In this document: positions 1-8,888 of the stretch, in pieces
Layout of the letters: every line of letters begins with the position of its first letter
How positions within the stretch are numbered: the stretch's first letter is position 1
Source: Archivesica marissinica
Taxonomy: Eukaryota; Mollusca; Bivalvia; Venerida; Vesicomyidae
Length of the DNA: 64,000 bases
NCBI GenBank assembly: GCA_014843695.1
Contig: CM026395.1
Location: 46,505,270-46,569,269 of the forward strand
Reading direction: 5' to 3'
Program-made: the position numbers and the translations under genes
The notes under the pieces: model-generated
Database searches by the model: none
What the model saw: the letters and a program-made list of their open reading frames with translations, nothing else
What the model was told of the DNA's origin: nothing

Positions 1-33
1 TTAAATATGTTTTATTCTGTATACACACTACAG

Positions 34-114
34 GAACGGCAGCAGTATCATGCCAGTCCACCGAGGAATAACTACGACTCACAAAGGCAACAGCAATATG
101 CCTACCCGGAACAT
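34..114 (+). CDS. Candidate internal exon, Gln/Tyr/Pro-rich, phase 0/0
   Basis: An open 27-codon segment lies between a pyrimidine/A-rich CAG acceptor (ends at 33) and a GTTAGT donor (starts at 115). It begins ERQQYHASPP and ends QQQYAYPEH: strongly Gln, Tyr and Pro biased, probably disordered. Intron phase is 0 on both sides, like the next five candidate exons on this strand, which is why I place it in the 5' part of the split gene ending at 30,780. The start codon must lie left of the window. The function of this part is not recognisable. Short low-complexity exons are easy to over-predict, so RNA evidence is needed to be sure. Confidence 0.5.
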
Positions 115-484
115 GTTAGTATTTTATCTATCGTCCATGTTCGCGCGCAATTAAATGGAATAGTTTTCATTAAAATAATTCTGCACAATAGTGTGCATAC
201 TTTTGTACATTGCTACTGCCTTTTGAAATATAACCCGTTGGTCAAATGTCATAATATTAATTTCAGATATTGATTCACGTAAATAAATACAAGCTTGACC
301 CATCATGTATTTGCATACTCGTCTCTGCAATCTTAACAATGTGTCAACATGTTGTTGGGTGGTGTTTCCCAATATGATACAACAATAATAAAAATGTGGT
401 TGGGTATCAAAAATAAAGTGTTTGTTTTATTATAGTGTCACGCCATTCCTGACTTATGAGGCACATCTTATGAACATAATATAC

Positions 485-579
485 ATATTGCATTCCTGAG
501 TAGGTAATATGAAAAATATCACCCCTAGAAATATGGATATTAAGCGAGGCGTCAGCATCCTCACTCAGGAATGCAATAT
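485..579. repeat. Perfect 17-bp inverted repeat (hairpin)
   Basis: ATATTGCATTCCTGAGT at 485-501 is exactly reverse-complemented at 563-579, with a 61-base loop. It could be the remnant of a small foldback transposon or a structured intronic RNA. I see no convincing target duplication. Confidence 0.7.
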
Positions 580-865
580 TTATTTTATTATACCGAACCC
601 AGGTAGCACAATAACTAACAAATGATCTGGAATATTAAACTAGTTGAACATTAACCATAGTAAAAACATACATGTGTATGCCAGCGTCATGATACCATGG
701 TATTTCAGGCAATATTGCTTGCTCTTTGCTGTATAGTCTGATATCAGATCGATTGGCGCATATGGTACATATAAGTTTTCTGTATAGCGTTTTGCTGATT
801 TAGACCGGAAGTGAAATAATTTTACTATAAGCCCTAGGGCGTATATATCCTGGGAGCATGTATTG

Positions 866-1003
866 TTATATTGTGCCTGGGCAGTCATATAAATATATTT
901 TAATACCGATATCATTAATTTGGTAGTATTGAGTTTCTGATAATGTCATTTTGCCAGAAGTAAATTGGTGAAAAATCGCCAGACTGGAACCCAGGCTAGG
1001 GCG
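866..1003. mobile_element. Partial copy of a small inverted-repeat element
   Basis: The stretch from GGGCAGTCATATAAATATAT to CTGGAACCCAGGCTA closely matches 30,860-31,003, including the central GCCAGAAGTAAATTGGTG block. The better copy at 30.8 kb shows imperfect inverted ends. This copy lacks the outer left end. No coding capacity. Confidence 0.6.
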
Positions 1004-1179
1004 CATCGTAAGAATTATTGACTGTTTGCCTATGGACATTTGGCATTGAGTAGTCACGTGATGTATACTACTATTCAGTACTTCCCGAAGCATACCCATG
1101 TAGGCCAGATGCAAGGATGACAGGCAATCGGTAACCATTATTTAACTAGCTAGCAGCTCACCAACCGGCCATATCAGAA

Positions 1180-1258
1180 TGAACCCCTGACGAGTTTCGA
1201 ACCATTGACCTCCAGCTCCGTCGGGGGACTCCTAAACCACAAGGCCACGGAGACGGTA
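1180..1258 (-). repeat. tRNA-like SINE head fragment (minus strand)
   Basis: Read on the minus strand it starts CCGTGGCCTTGTGGTTTAG (A-box-like) and carries ATGGTTCGAAACTCG (B-box-like). It does not fold as an intact tRNA by eye and has no recognisable SINE body, so I call it a fragment, not a tRNA gene. Confidence 0.4.
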
Positions 1259-1308
1259 CATGCCTTGTAGTAAATTATTATGTATGCACAATGCATCTAT
1301 AACTTCAG

Positions 1309-1368
1309 ACATACAGATCTGGGCGACCAGACATCGGGTTTGATAATGGCCAGAAGAATAATGTTCCA
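1309..1368 (+). CDS. Candidate 60-bp internal exon, phase 0/0
   Basis: Twenty open codons (TYRSGRPDIG then FDNGQKNNVP) lie between an AACTTCAG acceptor and a perfect GTAAGT donor at 1369. The phase is 0 on both sides, matching the exons at 34-114 and 2056-2115. The RPDIG motif recurs as PPDIG at the end of the next exon, suggesting short repeated peptide modules encoded by similar small exons. No known domain is recognised. Confidence 0.45.
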
Positions 1369-1383
1369 GTAAGTTTATTAAGG

Positions 1384-1532
1384 AATGGATCGCGGGTTAA
1401 TAGTTTCCATCGGGGTATGGATTACATTGGGCGTGGCTAACGTGTGTGTAGGCCGATGCCATCCACGCAAACGTTAAACACGTCGAACGTAGTTCATACC
1501 CCGATGGAAAGTATTAAAACCTGCGATTCATT
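1384..1532. mobile_element. MITE-like element with ~38-bp terminal inverted repeats
   Basis: The left end (1384 onward, AATGGATCGCGGGTTAATAG) is the imperfect reverse complement of the right end (about 1493-1532), sharing the core TTTCCATCGGGGTATG. The interior is about 70 bp and non-coding. Long inverted ends, small size and no open frame fit a MITE or foldback element. I cannot identify a clear target-site duplication, so the superfamily is unknown. It sits just downstream of the exon ending at 1368. Confidence 0.65.
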
Positions 1533-2055
1533 GCTTATATTTACGTTACGTATTCCTTTCAATGATACAAAGAAAATATAGCAAACTTTGCATTTAAAAT
1601 GTTATTATTCCGGATTTGCAACTTACCATGTGCCGGAACAGGTAAATATATCATCATTGGAACAGCGTAAACCTGTTTGCCTATTTATTTTCTAAAAGGA
1701 TATAATTTCGCGACTACCACTGCCTAGCACTGCGATTGCGCATGCCCGAAACTTCGAGTGCGCATGTCAGCTGCATATCAGTAGTTTGGAACCATCATAC
1801 GAACGAACATGTAATTAATCAGGACACAAATGGTCATCGATAGAAATGCAATATGGATGTAAATATTTAGAAATAATGAATATACACAAATGACGGCATG
1901 CACTGTAGAGACCGTGCAACGATATAATGTTTTTGGTTTTGAGGTATCAAGCAGCACAAACAGCTGAGGTCATATGGCCACTTTCCAGTATTACGTATGC
2001 ATCTTTGTATAATTATTACGATATTAAATCTAGGATTTTTGTCTTTGGTATTTAG

Positions 2056-2115
2056 TATCCACAAGAACCTTTACGGAGGAACCGTCCAGAATATGAGCAG
2101 CCTCCAGATATAGGG
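2056..2115 (+). CDS. Candidate 60-bp internal exon, Pro/Arg-rich, phase 0/0
   Basis: Twenty open codons (YPQEPLRRNR then PEYEQPPDIG) follow a TTTGGTATTTAG acceptor and precede a GTAGGT donor at 2116. Length and phase equal those of the exon at 1309-1368, and both carry a PDIG motif. It probably encodes part of a disordered Pro/Gln/Tyr-rich linker upstream of the folded C-terminal domains of the same gene. Assignment rests on splice signals and phase only. Confidence 0.5.
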
Positions 2116-2159
2116 GTAGGTACAAGCCACCTTAAAACATTATTCAACATACTAAATAA

Positions 2160-2262
2160 TGGCGATGTATTCCATCAGGAATGAGGACTCGAGAGTGATT
2201 AATATAAGTTGTAATACTTTTTTTCGCAATCGAGCTAAAATAAATGTGTATAAACTAACATA
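2160..2262 (+). repeat. 5'-truncated SINE family A tail
   Basis: It matches the 3' body shared by the SINEs at 7656-7894 and 29,690-29,935: GGCGATGTATTCCATCAGG, then AGAGTGATTAATATAAGTTG and GCAATCGAGCTAAAATAAAT. The tRNA-like head is missing. Confidence 0.8.
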
Positions 2263-2427
2263 TTAAACTTTCATGTTATATTCGGATGTACGCAAGTTGT
2301 CCATGCCACTCTCTTCAACTATCAGGAAGACCCCTGTGCCCCTCCGAGTCGTAGTTCCGGTGCGGAAAGGCCTTCCGCAAGAGAGCTGGGCAGCTTCATT
2401 ACATGGAATAATTCGACACCCCAGTCT

Positions 2428-5036
2428 GATTCGATTCTACAGTGGCGAGGGGCAATGATTCGATTCTACAGTGGCGAGGGGCAATGATTCGATTCTACAG
2501 TGGCGAGGGGCAATGATTCGATTCTACAGTGGCGAGGGGCAATGATTCGATTCTACAGTGGCGAAGGGGCAATGATTCGATTCTACAGTGGCGAGGGGCA
2601 ATGATTCGATTCTACAGTGGCGAGGGGCAATGATTCGATTCTACAGTGGCGAGGGGCAATGATTCGATTCTACAGTGGCGAGGGGCAATGATTCGATTCT
2701 ACAGTGGCGAGGGGCAATGATTCGATTCTACAGTGGCGAGGGGCAATGATTCGATTCTACAGTGGCGAGGGGCAATGATTCGATTATACAGTGGCGAGGG
2801 GCAATGATTCGATTCTACAGTGGCGAGGGGCAATGATTCGATTCTACAGTGGCGAGGGGCAATGATTCGATTCTACAGTGGCGAGGGGCAATGATTCGAT
2901 TCTACAGTGGCGAGGGGCAATGATTCGATTCTACAGTGGCGAGGGGCAATGATTCGATTCTACAGTGGCGAGGGGCAATGATTCGATTCTACAGTGGCGA
3001 GGGGCAATGATTCGATTCTACAGTGGCGAGGGGCAATGATTCGATTCTACAGTGGCGAGGGGCAATGATTCGATTCTACAGTGGCGAGGGGCAATGATTC
3101 GATTCTACAGTGGCGAGGGGCAATGATTCGATTCTACAGTGGCGAGGGGCAATGATTCGATTCTACAGTGGCGAGGGGCAATGATTCGATTCTACAGTGG
3201 CGAGGGGCAATGATTCGATTCTACAGTGGCGAGGGGCAATGATTCGATTCTACAGTGGCGAGGGGCAATGATTCGATTCTACAGTGGCGAGGGGCAATGA
3301 TTCGATTCTACAGTGGCGAGGGGCAATGATTCGATTCTACAGGGGCAATGATTCGATTCTACAGTGGCGAGGGGCAATGATTCGATTCTACAGTGGCGAG
3401 GGGCAATGATTCGATTCTACAGTGGCGAGGGGCACTGATTCGATTCTACAGTGGCGAGGGGCAATGATTCGATTCTACAGTGGCGAGGGGCAATGATTTG
3501 ATTCTACAGTGGCGAGGGGCAATGATTCGATTCTACAGTGGCGAGGGGCAATGATTCGATTCTACAGTGGCGAGGGGCAATGATTCGATTCTACAGTGGC
3601 GAGGGGCAATGATTCGATTCTACAGTGGCGAGGGGCAATGATTCGATTCTACAGTGGCGAGGGGCAATGATTTGATTCTACAGTGGCGAGGGGCAATGAT
3701 TTGATTCTACAGTGGCGAGGGGCAATGATTTGATTCTACAGTGGCGAGGGGCAATGATTTGATTCTACAGTGGCGAGGGGCAATGATTCGATTCTACAGT
3801 GGCGAGGGGCAATGATTTGATTCTACAGTGGCGAGGGGCAATGATTCGATTCTACAGTGGCGAGGGGCAATGATTCGATTCTACAGTGGCGAGGGGCAAT
3901 GATTTGATTCTACAGTGGCGAGGGGCAATGATTCGATTCTACAGTGGCGAGGGGCAATGATTTGATTCTACAGTGGCGAGGGGCAATGATTCGATTCTAC
4001 AGTGGCGAGGGGCAATGATTTGATTCTACAGTGGCGAGGGGCAATGATTCGATTCAACAGTGGCGAGGGGCAATGATTCGATTCTACAGTGGCGAGGGGC
4101 AATGATTCGATTCTACAGTGGCGAGGGGCAATGATTCGATTCTACAGTGGCGAGGGGCAATGATTCGATTCTACAGTGGCGAGGGGCAATGATTCGATTC
4201 TACAGTGGCGAGGGGCAATGATTCGATTCTACAGTGGCGAGGGGCAATGATTCGATTCTACAGTGGCGAGGGGCAATGATTCGATTCTACAGTGACGAGG
4301 GGCAATGATTCGATTCTACAGTGGCGAGGGGCAATGATTCGATTCTACAGTGGCGAGGGGCAATGATTCGATTCTACAGTGGCGAGGGGCAATGATTCGA
4401 TTCTACAGTGGCGATGGGCAATGATTCGATTCTACAGTGGCGAGGGGCAATGATTCGATTCTACAGTGGCGAGGGGCAATGATTCGATTCTACAGTGGCG
4501 AGGGGCAATGATTCGATTCTACAGTGGCGAGGGGCAATGATTCGATTCTACAGTGGCGAGGGGCAATGATTCGATTCTACAGTGGCGAGGGGCAATGATT
4601 CGATTCTACAGTGGCGAGGGGCAATGATTCGATTCTACAGTGGCGAGGGGCAATGATTCGATTCTACAGTGGCGAGGGGCAATGATTCGATTCTACAGTG
4701 GCGAGGGGCAATGATTCGATTCTACAGTGGCGAGGGGCAATGATTCGATTCTACAGTGGCGAGGGGCAATGATTCGATTCTACAGTGGCGAGGGGCAATG
4801 ATTCGATTCTACAGTGGCGAGGGGCAATGATTCGATTCTACAGTGGCGAGGGGCAATGATTCGATTCTACTGTGGCGAGGGGCAATGATTCGATTCTACA
4901 GTGGCGAGGGGCAATGATTCGATTCTACAGTGGCGAGGGGCAATGATTCGATTCTACAGTGGCGAGGGGCAATGATTCGATTCTACAGTGGCGAGGGGCA
5001 ATGATTCGATTCTACAGTGGCGAGGGGCAATGATTT
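2428..5036. repeat. 29-bp minisatellite array, about 90 copies
   Basis: The unit is GATTCGATTCTACAGTGGCG followed by AGGGGCAAT (29 bp). The array is almost perfectly homogeneous. One unit near 3340 has a 9-10 bp deletion, and isolated substitutions occur (for example near 2785, 3434, 4056, 4294 and 4870). A C-to-T change in the TTCGA CpG (TTTGA) is concentrated between about 3497 and 4022. Because 29 is not a multiple of 3 and the unit contains TGA, no long frame exists. It lies in the inferred intron after the exon ending at 2115. Confidence 0.97.
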
Positions 5037-6475
5037 GAAGTCAACCACCTTAACATCGAAGCTACGAAGGCCCGAACCCCCAAACCACTCGACCACGGAT
5101 GCTCACACCTACTCTCCCACTTACTGTAGTCTATGTCATGTGTTGTCCTAGAACGTACAACTAGTCAGTGATTTATTCGCTCCGTATGTCAGCTATTACA
5201 AGTCGGATATTGCAATTTCTCCAAGTCAAGACAAAAACATCACGATTTTATTTTAAAAGTTTACACTACAAGAAATGTAACGTTGGATTACACATTATGT
5301 TCATATGTGTACATATGTGTGTGTAATTGTATATTTCAGTTTGGGATAAAGGTATATTAACGTTCTATTTCATGTAGTATTTCCTTCCTAACTCATTTCG
5401 GAATAACACTGAGAGACATTGGTCAGTTACCGCCCCTGAGTACTCTTTAAGGACGATATACGTCCTCTTAATCGGGTTTCTCTGCTTTAACGTGTGTTTG
5501 TTTCCTTTGCACAAATAACAGTAAAACCAAAGGATTCCAACTAGAAGGACAAATACACATTTCGGGATAAATCGGACTTTATCTGCCAAGGGAGGTAATA
5601 GAACAAAACACAGCAATGTCTCCCATTTGCACCAGTGAACCATATGTATCCGTTATGTTTGCTTGTAAAGCTGTTCGATGTATTCTACGCTTAGCGAGCT
5701 ACTGGGTGCGGATTGCTGCGCTGTCATATAGAAACGAATGATTAACCCCCAACGTAGAGGCGTGTGTTATTGTTCTTGCTGCGTCCGTGAGTCTGACAGT
5801 GGATCATATGTGTTGCTATATATACTCGTACATGAATACATTAAACACAAAAGACAATTTAATAAGAGCAAAAGCAAAACGTAATGGGTTAGGCCACATG
5901 TTCTGAACAACATTAATAATTGTCTCTTCACATGTGGACAGGACAACTGAAAACGTTGTTGATGGACTGTGTTGAAATTATCTGAGGGTGGTCTAAAGAT
6001 AAGAAAGCTGTCGGCAAGACATTTTACAATTATCATAATCTCTGATAGTCTAAGAGGAAGTGATTCGATTTTGGGGAGTATTCGTCGAAGACATGTTGTT
6101 ACGGGGGTCAGCGAATGTCCACTCCCATTGACTTCTATAGTAAAATGTATACATGCTTGTAACTCGTACACGAAGCAAGATATACATACATTATATTACT
6201 ATGGAAACTATACTACTATACCTGCTATGTCCCTCCACATAAGCCATACCTCGTGACATTGAGGTTGAGTGGTCAAGGTCAAATCAATGTCATGTATATG
6301 TATCTCTCTGATGACATGCTATCTCAAAATCTTGCGATGGAAGTTGATGAAACTTTGTGGATGCATAGAAGGTTGCACTAGGAGGAAGGGATTCGAGTTT
6401 GAGAGAACGCGAAATGCCCACTGCCATTGATTGCAGTAAACTATACAGTGCCATGCTTGTAACTTCAACACGAAG
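5037..6475. other. Non-coding stretch with a SINE-head fragment and a diverged duplication
   Basis: A tRNA-like block lies at 5060-5100 (minus strand TCCGTGGTCGAGTGGTTTGG). The segments 6040-6190 and 6360-6480 are diverged copies of each other, sharing the CATTGACTTCTATAG / CATTGATTGCAGTAA region and a CATGCTTGTAACT block. A 92-codon minus-strand frame (5365-5643) has one hydrophobic stretch but no family resemblance; I do not call it a gene. Confidence 0.5.
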
Positions 6476-7126
6476 CATGATAGCCATGCTAACCATGATA
6501 GCCATGATAACCATGATAGCCATGCTAACCATGATAGCCATGATAACCATGATAGCCATGATAACCATGATAGCCATGATAACCATGATAGCCATGATAA
6601 CCATGATAGCCATGATAACCATGATAGCCATGATAACCGTGATAGCCATGATAACCATGATAGCCATGATAGCCACGATAGCTATGGTAGCCATGATAGC
6701 CACGATAGCCATGGTAACCATGATAGCCACGATAGCCACGATAACCATGATAACCATGATAACCGTGATAGCCATGATAGCCATGATAGCCACGATAACC
6801 ATGATAACCGTGATAACCATGGTAGCCATGATAACCGTGATAACCATGATAGCCACCATAACCATGATAACCATGATAACCATGGTAGCCATGATAACCG
6901 TGATAACCATGATAGCCACCATAACCATGATAGCCACGATAACCATGATAACCATGATAGCCATGATAACCATGATAGCCATGATAGCCACCATAACCAT
7001 GATAGCCATGGTAGCCATGATAACCATGATAGCCATGATAGCCACGATAACCATGATAACCATGATAACCATGATAGCCATGATAGCCACCATAACCATG
7101 ATAGCTATGGTAGCCATGATAACCAT
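6476..7126. repeat. 9-bp tandem repeat (ATGATAGCC / ATGATAACC), about 72 copies
   Basis: Nine-base units alternate between ATGATAGCC and ATGATAACC, with ATGGTAGCC, CCGTGATAA and ACGATAGCC variants. Because the period is a multiple of 3 and no unit contains a stop in the favoured frames, several frames stay open: minus-strand His-Gly-Tyr and Met-Val-Ile, and plus-strand Ile-Ala-Met. Openness in three frames argues for simple repeat expansion, not a gene. No signal peptide or unique flanking protein sequence is attached to the His-Gly-Tyr frame. Confidence 0.95.
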
Positions 7127-7149
7127 ACAGTTCCAATGAAGAACCTAAA

Positions 7150-7245
7150 ATATAGAATACATCATATGACCGTTAAAATAAGTCATACACCGTGATCTTT
7201 AGGTTGACCGTTAAAGGTCAAATCAAGGTTAAGTCAAAGTTAAAA
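7150..7245. repeat. Dispersed repeat (AAGTCATACACCGTGATCTT block)
   Basis: The block AAGTCATACACCGTGATCTT, GTTGACCGTTAAAGGTCAAA and TCAAGGTTAAGTC recurs, diverged, at 15,826-15,895 and more distantly at 6225-6300. It is a dispersed non-coding repeat of unknown class. Confidence 0.7.
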
Positions 7246-7644
7246 CCAAGTTTTTGTTATTGTGTCAAATACCAGCGCGAGGGTTTGTATCTCTCCGATT
7301 GCTTTTGATATCGGTTGTCTCCCTTACAACAATATGTCAGTGCGGTAGCGTTGGACTCGACTCGCTGATTCTTCATCGACTGAGTTCGCTAATGATCAAT
7401 ATGTTTTACATTACATATTTCATCAAAACTAGACAATTAGCAAATGAAAACTTGTTTGTGTAGTGTAAATATATGTGATTGGGATATTGGATTGTTCATC
7501 GACTGCAATATGGTTTAAAGTTATCTTACATTTACAATACATACATACTTACTTACAACGAGACAATTAGCACAAGAACATATTTGCTAGCGATTATGTA
7601 TCGGAATCGGGTCTTGGATTCTTCATCGACTCAGTACGCATCTG
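7246..7644. other. Degenerate tandem segment around TTCTTCATCGACT motifs
   Basis: Three imperfect copies of a roughly 120-bp segment (near 7360, 7490 and 7610) share ATTCTTCATCGACT, GATCAATATGT and AGACAATTAGCA blocks. No supported gene. The SINE at 7656 inserted into the third copy. Confidence 0.6.
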
Positions 7645-7655
7645 ATCAATATGTG

Positions 7656-7894
7656 TGGAAGACGTGATAGCGCAGTGGTAGCGCGTTCGCTTCAGGTGCG
7701 AAAGGTCCAGAGTTCGAGCCCCGCTGGAGCCGTTACGAGTGTGCCCTTAGGCAAGACATTTAAATTCCACGTTGCCTTTTCTCTTTCCCTCGTGGCGATG
7801 GATTCCATCAAGAATGAGATCTCGAGAGTGATTAATATAAGTTGAAAGAACTTGCTTCGTAATCGAGCTAAAATAAATTTGTTTAAACTAAACT
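7656..7894 (+). mobile_element. SINE family A, full length, with target-site duplication
   Basis: A tRNA-derived SINE. The head has an A-box-like GATAGCGCAGTGGTAGCGCG and a B-box-like AGAGTTCGAGCCCCG. It is followed by a conserved body (TTAGGCAAGACATTTAAATT; GATGGATTCCATCAAGAATG) and a tail (TCGTAATCGAGCTAAAATAA). The 11-bp duplication ATCAATATGTG flanks it at 7645-7655 and 7895-7905, which defines the insertion precisely. Other copies in this window are at 26.8, 29.7, 37.7, 38.0, 40.3, 45.3, 47.6 and 52.7 kb. It depends on a LINE for mobility; the tail presumably copies that partner's 3' end. Confidence 0.92.
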
Positions 7895-7905
7895 ATCAAT
7901 ATGTG

Positions 7906-8411
7906 TTCGCCTTAAAATGAGTTATACATTACATACTTAATTAAGACTAGGTAATTAGTAAAACAAATACGCTTCCATGTGTAAATACATCACAACTGTA
8001 TTGATATGTATAAGTACCATATATACACTGAACAGTTTGTGCGCTTTGAGTATTAATTTCTTCTAACTGTGCCTGGAAATAAATATATTAGCATAAAAAT
8101 ATCTGTGTTGGGGAGATGGTCTGACTATTAAATGTATTAAAGTTCTATAAATATATGGGCATGTTACATTAAATTCAGTAACTAACTAACTACTAATACA
8201 TTATTTTCATTACTTAAATATAGGGAACACTATTATTGTATTGGAATTTTGAACTTTGCGATGGCTTATACTGTGTGTGCTGGTCTTACGTTAGCTTAAC
8301 GGTGAAGGGCTATTCTAACGCCATTCCTTTGCGTTTCTTGGTCAGTATGTACCGTTTCGTGTTTTGCTTCCTCTACAAGCCATGCCGAGTAGTATCTGAT
8401 AATACCAGTAT
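7906..8411. other. AT-rich spacer, nothing recognised
   Basis: No repeat family, exon signals or RNA gene could be supported. An open frame beginning at 8236 runs into the 39-bp array and owes its length to that array. Confidence 0.5.
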
Positions 8412-8724
8412 GTGCATATATGGTGATCATGCATATACAGTCAAACCTGTGTGCATATATGGTGATCATGCATATACAGTCAAACCTGTGTGCATATATG
8501 GTGATCATGCATATACAGTCAAACCTGTGTGCATATATGGTGAGCATGCATATACAGTCAAACCTGTGTGCATATATGGTGAGCATGCATATACAGTCAA
8601 ACCTGTGTGCATATATGGTGATCATGCATATACAGTCAAACCTGTGTGCATATATGGTGATCATGCATATACAGTCAAACCTGTGTGCATATATGGTGAG
8701 CATGCATATACAGTCAAACCTGTG
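8412..8724. repeat. 39-bp tandem repeat, 8 copies, containing a MITE terminus
   Basis: The unit is GTGCATATATGGTGATCATG followed by CATATACAGTCAAACCTGT. Eight copies alternate GATCAT (copies 1-3, 6, 7) and GAGCAT (4, 5, 8). Each unit ends with CAGTCAAACCTGT, the terminal sequence of the MITE at 8711-8888, preceded by a TA. The 13-codon period keeps frames open on both strands (repeating CIYGDHAYTVKPV on +), but this is a by-product of period 39. Confidence 0.95.
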
Positions 8725-8888
8725 TTAGTAGCTACCTCCGTTAAGCAGCCAATCTGTATTAAACAGCCAGTTTCCAGATTCCAAATATGTTGTAGTATTA
8801 TACATTTTACCTCTATTAAGCAACCACCCGTGTTAAGCAGCCACTTTGTGTGATTCCCTTGGCTGGCTACTTAAGACAGGTTTGACTG
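8711..8888. mobile_element. Tc1/mariner-type MITE (178 bp) between two satellite arrays
   Basis: The ends are inverted: CAGTCAAACCTGTGTTAGTA on the left, and on the right the reverse complement CAGTCAAACCTGTCTTAAGT. About 24 of 27 terminal bases match. TA dinucleotides flank both ends (8709-8710 and 8889-8890), and the CAGT terminus with a TA target is typical of Tc1/mariner. The interior holds several GTTAAGCAGCC-type motifs and has no coding capacity. A diverged relative lies at about 32,025-32,150. The left end is the last unit of the 39-bp array, and the right end is the first unit of the 37-bp array. Confidence 0.85.

Larger units (their letters stand above)
115..1308. other. AT-rich intron-like stretch with a hairpin and a dispersed repeat
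   Basis: No supported coding. It holds a perfect 17-bp inverted repeat (485-501 and 563-579), a partial copy of a dispersed element (about 866-1003, also at 30,834-31,003), and a tRNA-like block on the minus strand near 1180-1255. The short open frames here overlap these repeats. Confidence 0.6.

Noticed and set aside
2273..2458. 61-codon plus frame (MLYSDVRKLSM...) leading into the 29-bp array
   Set aside because: It ends inside the satellite and shows no domain. It could be a chance frame; nothing links it to the split gene by phase.
5332..5351. Possible 12-bp micro-exon (FGIK) between TTTCAG and GTATAT
   Set aside because: The splice signals are acceptable, but four codons are too little evidence without RNA data.
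5365..5643. 92-codon minus-strand frame with one hydrophobic stretch (CVFVLLVGILWFYCYL)
   Set aside because: No family resemblance, no splice-linked neighbours, and a single frame of this length is expected by chance in 64 kb.
6525..7136. 203-codon His-Gly-Tyr-rich protein on the minus strand, reminiscent of shell-matrix or adhesive proteins
   Set aside because: It is produced entirely by a 9-bp tandem repeat that is open in at least three frames. No signal peptide or splice-linked exon was found.
8236..8853. 205-codon plus-strand frame with eight CIYGDHAYTVKPV repeats
   Set aside because: The 39-bp unit is a MITE-end-derived satellite, and the opposite strand and another frame are also open through it.
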